Below, one piece after another: positions 59,463 to 64,000 of a stretch of DNA of 64,000 nucleotides. The position numbers and the translations under genes are program-made. Each line of letters opens with the position of its first letter. Position 1 is the stretch's first letter. The stretch is taken from positions 1-64,000 of the forward strand of contig NZ_PQSS01000031.1 of NCBI RefSeq assembly GCF_002920535.1. Reading direction: 5' to 3'. The notes beneath the pieces are model-generated. The model ran no database searches. It worked only from the letters and a program-made list of their open reading frames with translations, and had not been told where the DNA came from. Source of the DNA: Streptomyces sp. Ru71. GTDB taxonomy: Bacteria > Actinomycetota > Actinomycetes > Streptomycetales > Streptomycetaceae.

Positions 59463-61472
59463 GTGAGCCTTGGTGAGATCTGGGCCATTCTGCGCAGACG
59501 CTGGTACTTCATGGTGCCGTTGACCCTGCTCAGTCTGCTCGGCGGCGGCTACCTGTACGTGACCGTGCCCGTCTCCTACCAGTCGCAGAGCTCGGTGGCG
59601 CTGCTGGACTCCTCGGCCGTGGCCCGGCTGGCCCCGACGTTCGGCAACCCCATCTCCAACGCGGGCGGTTCGCTCATCGTCACCGCCGACGTGCTGATCA
59701 GGACCCTCGAATCCAGCGACGCCGCCAAGGAGTTGCGCGGCCGGGGCGTCACCGACCCGTACACGGCCGGCTTCGCACCGGCCAGCGAGAGCCCGCTGCT
59801 CACACTCAGCGTCACCGGCACCGACCGGGCGAAGGTGCTCAAGGAGACCAACACCCTGACCACGTTCGCCGGTGAGCAGCTCAACGCGCTGCAGGAGGCC
59901 GCCCGGGTGCCGCCGGCGTACCTGGTGCAGACGGCGCCCGTGGTGCTGCCGCAGACCCCGGTGGCCAAGTCCAAGAGCCGCTACCAGGACGTCGCGGCCG
60001 TCGTCATCCTGGGCGTGGTCAGCGCGTTCCTGCTGTCCATCCTGATGGAGGGCGTCGCGGTGGTGCGCCGCCGGCGTGCCGCCCCCCGCCCCTCCGGCGC
60101 CCCGCGGCGGGAACGGGCGGGCGTGCTCGGCCGCGGGGTCGACGCCACCGCGATCCTCACCGTCTATCTGACCCTCGCCTTCTTCATCCCGTCCAACCTG
60201 GCGCTGCCCGCCCTCGGCGGCGTCGGCACCCCGGCCAACGTCTTCGCCCTGCTCGGCCTGTTGTGGTACCTCGCCACCTGGCTCGGCGGCCGCATCCTGC
60301 CCGCCCCCGGCACCCGGCTCCCGCGCGTCGCGATGTGCGTGCTCGGCGTCGCCGTCGTCCTGGCGTACATCGCCGACTCGCTGCGGGAGAGCTCGCACCA
60401 GGAGGTGCTCGGCGCGGACCGGGGTCTGATCGGATACCTGGTGTGGGTGTCGCTGGTCGTCCTCACCTCCGCGGCGGTGCAGGAGCGCGGCCGGCTGGAC
60501 GTGCTGCTGCGCCGGGCGGTGGTCCTCGGGTCGGTCGTCGCCGCGATCGGCTTCTACGACTTCTTCGCCGCCACCAACATCGCCGACTCCCTGCACATCC
60601 CGGGCCTGCAGACCAGCGTGGCCCAGGTGTCCGCCATGGACCGCGGTGCCTTCACCCGGCCCCGGGCCACCACGGCCCAGCCGCTGGAGTTCGCCGGCGT
60701 CCTGGCGATCCTGCTGCCGTTCGCCATCCAGCAGGCCTTCGATCCGGTACGCCGCCATCTGCGCGCGTGGCGCCGCTGGGCCCCGGTGGTGCTGCTGGCC
60801 GGTGCGCTGCCGCTGTCGGTGTCGCGGACCTCGATCATCGGGCTGCTGCTGGTCGCCCTGGTGATGGTGGTGCGCTGGAAGCCCGCCCGGCGCTGGGCCG
60901 CGATCGGCATCATGACGGCCTCCGTGGCCGTCTTCAAGGTGCTCGTCCCGGGCCTGATCGGCACCATCACGGGCCTGTTCGCCTCGTTCCTGTCCAACTC
61001 CGACAGCAGCACCCAGGCCCGCACGGTCAAGTACAGCGCCATCGTGCCCTACTTGAAGGAACACCCGCTGTTCGGGCGCGGCTTCGGCACCTTCACGCCG
61101 GACCTGTACTTCTTCACCGACAACCAGTACATGCTGGTCCTGGCCGAGATGGGGGTGCTCGGGCTCCTCGCCCTGCTCACCCTGTTCGTCACCGGCATCC
61201 ACCAGGGCGGCGCCATCCGGCGCCTGGCGCGCACCGACGCCGACCGCGAACTGGGGCAGGCCTTCTTCGCCTCCTCGCTGGTCGCCCTGGTCATCAGCGC
61301 CACCTTCGACTCGCTGAGCTTCCCCATGTTCGCCGGCCTGTTCTTCCTGCTGCTGGGCGCCGGGGGCGGCTATCTGGGGTTCATCCGGCGCGAGGCCGCT
61401 GCCGCCGCCGTCGCCGGTGCCCCCGAGCCCGCCGTGGAAGCCCGGCATCCCGACCTCGTGGAGTCCCGATGA
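59463..61472 (+). CDS. Wzz-type co-polymerase fused to an O-antigen ligase/polymerase-like domain
   Basis: The 669-residue membrane protein starts at GTG 59463 with GGGGGG seven bases upstream. Residues 1-200 repeat the co-polymerase layout (membrane helices at about 18-38 and 180-200 around a soluble domain). From about 225 to 640 a polytopic O-antigen-ligase/Wzy_C-like domain follows, with PLSVSRTSIIGLLLVALVMV and HPLFGRGFGTFTPDLYFFTD (near 535-555), where the conserved Gly/Arg motif sits. Fusing chain-length control to the polymerase or ligase in one chain is uncommon. It should act at the outer face of the membrane. The next gene overlaps its stop (ATGA). Confidence 0.85.
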   Translation: MSLGEIWAILRRRWYFMVPLTLLSLLGGGYLYVTVPVSYQSQSSVALLDSSAVARLAPTFGNPISNAGGSLIVTADVLIRTLESSDAAKELRGRGVTDPYTAGFAPASESPLLTLSVTGTDRAKVLKETNTLTTFAGEQLNALQEAARVPPAYLVQTAPVVLPQTPVAKSKSRYQDVAAVVILGVVSAFLLSILMEGVAVVRRRRAAPRPSGAPRRERAGVLGRGVDATAILTVYLTLAFFIPSNLALPALGGVGTPANVFALLGLLWYLATWLGGRILPAPGTRLPRVAMCVLGVAVVLAYIADSLRESSHQEVLGADRGLIGYLVWVSLVVLTSAAVQERGRLDVLLRRAVVLGSVVAAIGFYDFFAATNIADSLHIPGLQTSVAQVSAMDRGAFTRPRATTAQPLEFAGVLAILLPFAIQQAFDPVRRHLRAWRRWAPVVLLAGALPLSVSRTSIIGLLLVALVMVVRWKPARRWAAIGIMTASVAVFKVLVPGLIGTITGLFASFLSNSDSSTQARTVKYSAIVPYLKEHPLFGRGFGTFTPDLYFFTDNQYMLVLAEMGVLGLLALLTLFVTGIHQGGAIRRLARTDADRELGQAFFASSLVALVISATFDSLSFPMFAGLFFLLLGAGGGYLGFIRREAAAAAVAGAPEPAVEARHPDLVESR

Positions 61473-62386
61473 GCCCCGTCGCCGTCATCGTCGTCACCTA
61501 CAACAGCGCCGCGGTGCTCCCCGGGTTCCTCGCCGCGCTCCCGGACGGCATGGCCGGCCTGGACTGGCACCTCGTCGTCGCCGACAACGACTCCGCCGAC
61601 GACACCGTGGGGCTCCTCACGACGCTGGCCCCCGACGCCACCGTCGTGCAGACCGGCCGCAACGCCGGATACGCCGCCGGCGTCAACGCGGCGCTGGCCG
61701 CCGCCGGCACCTACGAGGCCGCCCTGATCTGCAACCCCGACATCCGGATGCGGCAGGGCTGCGCCAAACGCCTGGTCGACAGCCTCGGCGACGGCGTCGG
61801 CATCGCCGTGCCCCTGCTGTACGAAGAGGGCCGGGACACGCCGCACCACTCGCTGCGGCGCGAGTCGAGCGTGCTGCGGGCCCTGGGCGAGGCCGTCATC
61901 GGCAACCGCCGGGCCGGAAGGTTCCCAGCCCTGAGCGAACTCGTCACCGACCCCGCCGCGTACCGGCGGCCCACCCGCGCGGACTGGGCGACCGGCGCGC
62001 TGATGGCGATCTCGGCCGACTGCGCGGCCGCGTGCGGTGAGTGGGACGAGTCCTTCTTCCTCTACTCGGAGGAGACCGAGTACTGCCTGCGGGCGCGCGA
62101 CCTGGGCCACGCCACCCAGCTGGAGCCGACGGCCGAGGCCGTCCACCTGGGCGGTGACTCCCGGGTGTCGCCCTGGCTGTGGAGCCTGCTCACCGTCAAC
62201 CGCGTGCGGCTGTACCGGCGGCGCCACGGGCCCGTCGCGACCGGCTGCTTCCGTGCCGCCGTGCTGCTGCGGGAGACCTCACGCGCGCTCCTCGGCCGTG
62301 CCGCCAGCCGGGCGGCGGTCGCCGCGCTGCTCAAGCCCGGTGCTCTGCGGACGACACCGGGACCTCAGCCGGACCAGGTCGTGTAG
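61469..62386 (+). CDS. Family 2 glycosyltransferase (rhamnosyltransferase-like)
   Basis: This 305-residue GT2 protein of the rhamnosyltransferase-like group reads VAVIVVTYNSAAVLPGFLAA at the start, TVVQTGRNAGYAAGVNAALA (near 58-77), ICNPDIRMRQG (near 88-98) with the acidic pair, TGALMAISADCAAACGEWDE near 173-193 and FFLYSEETEYCLRARDLGH near 193-212. It would add a deoxyhexose or similar sugar. ATG 61469 is coupled to the previous stop. Its last 22 bases overlap the end of the opposite-strand glycosyltransferase gene. Confidence 0.9.
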   Translation: MSPVAVIVVTYNSAAVLPGFLAALPDGMAGLDWHLVVADNDSADDTVGLLTTLAPDATVVQTGRNAGYAAGVNAALAAAGTYEAALICNPDIRMRQGCAKRLVDSLGDGVGIAVPLLYEEGRDTPHHSLRRESSVLRALGEAVIGNRRAGRFPALSELVTDPAAYRRPTRADWATGALMAISADCAAACGEWDESFFLYSEETEYCLRARDLGHATQLEPTAEAVHLGGDSRVSPWLWSLLTVNRVRLYRRRHGPVATGCFRAAVLLRETSRALLGRAASRAAVAALLKPGALRTTPGPQPDQVV

Positions 62387-63156
62387 AAACTCCCCGGGTT
62401 CACCAGGTACCGCACGGTGGCGTGCGGCACATGCTCGACGCGGTGGCCGCGGCTGTAGCGGTGGACCAGCTCCCAGTCCTCACGCGGCAGCACCTCGGGC
62501 GTCCGCCGCAGCCGGCTGAAGCGGAGCGCCCCGGTGCGCCGCGCGACGAAGGCGTTGGTGTCCAGGAAGGACTCCCGGGCCGCCCGGCGCCGGTCGAACG
62601 GCACGGACAGCACGTCCCGCTCGGTCCCGTCCGGCAGGACGCGGCGCAGCGCCGTGTACACGCCGTCGGGCCCGTCGGGCGCCTCCAGCACCGCCAGCGC
62701 CCGCTCCAGGTGGTCCGTCTCCCACAGGTTGTCGTCGTCCAGGAACGCCACGTACCGCGAGCGGGTGAGCCGGATGCCGACATTGCGCACGACTCCGGCG
62801 ACACCCGTGTTGCGCGCCAGCGAGACCGCCAGCAGGCGGGGGTCCTCGGGGAGTTCGGGCAGTCCCGCGCCGTCGTCGACCACGACGACCACCTGGTCGC
62901 GCACGGTCTGGGCCAGGGCCGAGCGGACGGCGGCGCGCAGGGCGTCCGGGCGGCGGTGGGTGGCGATCACCGTGGCGACGAGCGCACCGGGCAGCGGCTC
63001 GGGGGTGGCCGCCAGCCGGCGCACCTCGGCGGTCTCGAAGCGGCGCAGCCGCAGCGCGGAGGGCGCGAGCAGGACCTTGTTGCGCAGCTCGAACAGGACG
63101 AGCCAGCCGAAGGCGCGCTTGAGCAGCTCCCAGGGGGCGCGGGCGATGCGTCGCAT
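62365..63156 (-). CDS. Family 2 glycosyltransferase
   Basis: The 263-residue protein has VATVIATHRRPDALRAAVRS near residues 60-80, VVVVVDDGAGLPELPEDPRL near 90-110, the acidic YVAFLDDDNLWETDHLERAL near 138-157 and LPREDWELVHRY near 225-236. A short N-terminal amphipathic stretch (RAPWELLKRAFGWLVLFELR) may contact the membrane. ATG 63156 follows GAGGAAGAGG. It is preceded on the same strand by the beta-helix protein gene with an 11-bp gap, so the two form an operon transcribed against the main cluster. Confidence 0.88.
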   Translation of the reverse strand: MRRIARAPWELLKRAFGWLVLFELRNKVLLAPSALRLRRFETAEVRRLAATPEPLPGALVATVIATHRRPDALRAAVRSALAQTVRDQVVVVVDDGAGLPELPEDPRLLAVSLARNTGVAGVVRNVGIRLTRSRYVAFLDDDNLWETDHLERALAVLEAPDGPDGVYTALRRVLPDGTERDVLSVPFDRRRAARESFLDTNAFVARRTGALRFSRLRRTPEVLPREDWELVHRYSRGHRVEHVPHATVRYLVNPGSFYTTWSG

Positions 63157-63167
63157 GATCCTCTTCC

Positions 63168-64000
63168 TCAGCCGGCCGGCGCGGGCGTGATCGGGGTGCC
63201 GTCGGAGAACCGGTTGCCGCGCCAGACGTTGCCGGCCCCGCCCTCGTTCCAGGCGGTGACGGCCCCGTAGGCACCGGAGTTGCGGTGGTAGCGGCGGGAG
63301 AAGACGTTGTCCGTGACCGAGATACCGGTCGCGCCGGGGCCGCCGCCGTACAGCGCGTACGCGCCCCCGGCCAGCAGATTGCCGTCGACGACGACCTGGG
63401 AGACATGGCCGGTGTCGGCGAACAGGCCGACCGCGGCGGACGCGCCGCGGTCGACGGGCACCGGGTTGAGCAGGGTGTTGTGCCGGATGCTCAGCCTGCC
63501 CTTGTTGCCGCCGCCGCTGATCACCGCGTCGGTGTGCTGCCACTCCCCGCCGGCGTTGCGGAACGGGACGAGGTCGTGGACGTAGTTGTCGTGCAGGTCG
63601 CCCTGCCCCATGGACAGCGCGTTGCCGAACACGGAGATGTCGCACCAGCCGACCTCGACGGAGCTCGTGCCCATGTTGGAGACGGCGTAGTCCACACCGC
63701 CGTTGTCGGGGCCCTTGCCGGGGACGGCGGTGATGGTGCTGTGCAGGATCCGCAGCCCGCTGTGGCCGGGACGCAGGTTGACCCCCCACCAGTTGGTGGA
63801 GGTGATCCTCGTGTCGACGATGGTCACGTCGTCGGCGTAGACGTCGAGGGAGCCGGTGATGTCCCAGCCCTTGATGACCATGCCGTCGGTCTTGATGCTG
63901 AGGTTCCCCGTGGAGTGCGGTGTCAGGGGGATGCGCGGGCCGGTGGTGGAGGCGTCGGGGAAGCCCGCCTCGCCGGGTGCCGGGGGCCTGGCGTCGGCCG
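63168..64000 (-). CDS. Right-handed parallel beta-helix protein (partial, runs past window edge)
   Basis: At least 277 residues are present; the start codon lies beyond position 64000. The visible part opens with AGFPDASTTGPRIPLTPHST and continues with DITGSLDVYADDVTIVDTRI, LSMGQGDLHDNYVHDLVPFR and SISV-type rungs (TGISVTDNVF, GNVWRGNRFSDGT), the repeating pattern of pectate-lyase-like helices. Proteins of this family are usually secreted and bind or cleave polysaccharide, or are structural. The position beside glycosyltransferases suggests a role in the same surface polymer. The signal peptide and catalytic residues cannot be judged from this fragment. Confidence 0.85.
   Translation of the reverse strand, partial: ADARPPAPGEAGFPDASTTGPRIPLTPHSTGNLSIKTDGMVIKGWDITGSLDVYADDVTIVDTRITSTNWWGVNLRPGHSGLRILHSTITAVPGKGPDNGGVDYAVSNMGTSSVEVGWCDISVFGNALSMGQGDLHDNYVHDLVPFRNAGGEWQHTDAVISGGGNKGRLSIRHNTLLNPVPVDRGASAAVGLFADTGHVSQVVVDGNLLAGGAYALYGGGPGATGISVTDNVFSRRYHRNSGAYGAVTAWNEGGAGNVWRGNRFSDGTPITPAPAG

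Noticed and set aside
62365..62386. 22-bp tail-to-tail overlap of two glycosyltransferase genes as an antisense regulatory site
   Set aside because: Short convergent overlaps are common in compact Streptomyces DNA and nothing further points to regulation.

Overview
The window is very GC-rich, with strong third-position G/C bias, GTG starts and stop/start overlaps of the ATGA or GTGA type. Several families are typical of Streptomyces: a monomeric NADP isocitrate dehydrogenase, CHAT and STAND proteins, a SpoIIE-family phosphatase and sulfur-gene leader peptides. I read it as a Streptomyces or close-relative chromosome segment. No rRNA, tRNA, CRISPR array, transposase or integrase was seen.

Layout. 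0.25-7.4 kb is a sulfur-acquisition locus: an Xi-class GST-like protein, an amino-acid-type ABC permease and binding lipoprotein, two flavin monooxygenases and an acetyltransferase. It carries two intact leader-peptide ORFs, a third that looks frameshifted, and a SAM-IV-type riboswitch. 7.5-15.7 kb is a protease-like and regulatory block: a degenerate astacin-like protein, an AAA-LuxR regulator, a TPR-CHAT caspase-like protein with an apparent N-terminal frameshift, a cytoplasmic subtilase, a sigma factor and a small coupled protein. 15.7-24.6 kb has an N-formylglutamate amidohydrolase, isocitrate dehydrogenase, DUF4186, a STAND NTPase with a small membrane partner, and an MscS channel. 25-31.7 kb has an amino-acid permease and a glycerol kinase/GlpA/GlpB-like operon. 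31.7-43.8 kb is mixed metabolism and regulation: a crotonase, a flippase-like membrane protein, an ABC exporter behind a SoxR/MerR-like operator, a pentapeptide-repeat protein, a GlxA regulator, a dienelactone hydrolase, a cyclophilin, a GMC oxidoreductase and a SpoIIE phosphatase. 43.9-64 kb is dominated by polysaccharide biosynthesis. A long run of plus-strand genes (47.5-62.4 kb) covers the initiating sugar transferase, amino-sugar synthesis, a huge secreted protein, glycosyltransferases and a Wzz-Wzy_C fusion; further minus-strand genes encode a glycosyltransferase, a chain-length protein and a beta-helix protein cut by the window edge.

How it fits together. The sulfur locus appears to sense S-adenosylmethionine through the riboswitch and probably cysteine supply through leader translation before expressing uptake and C-S bond-cleaving oxygenases. 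The CHAT, subtilase and sigma genes share a divergent promoter with tandem 13-bp repeats whose core also occurs in front of the neighbouring LuxR gene, so they are a candidate protease-sigma signalling or immunity module. The STAND NTPase and its membrane partner share a peptide motif that may join them physically. The polysaccharide operon starts behind a roughly 200-nt leader with many potential hairpins that matches no RNA class I recognise.
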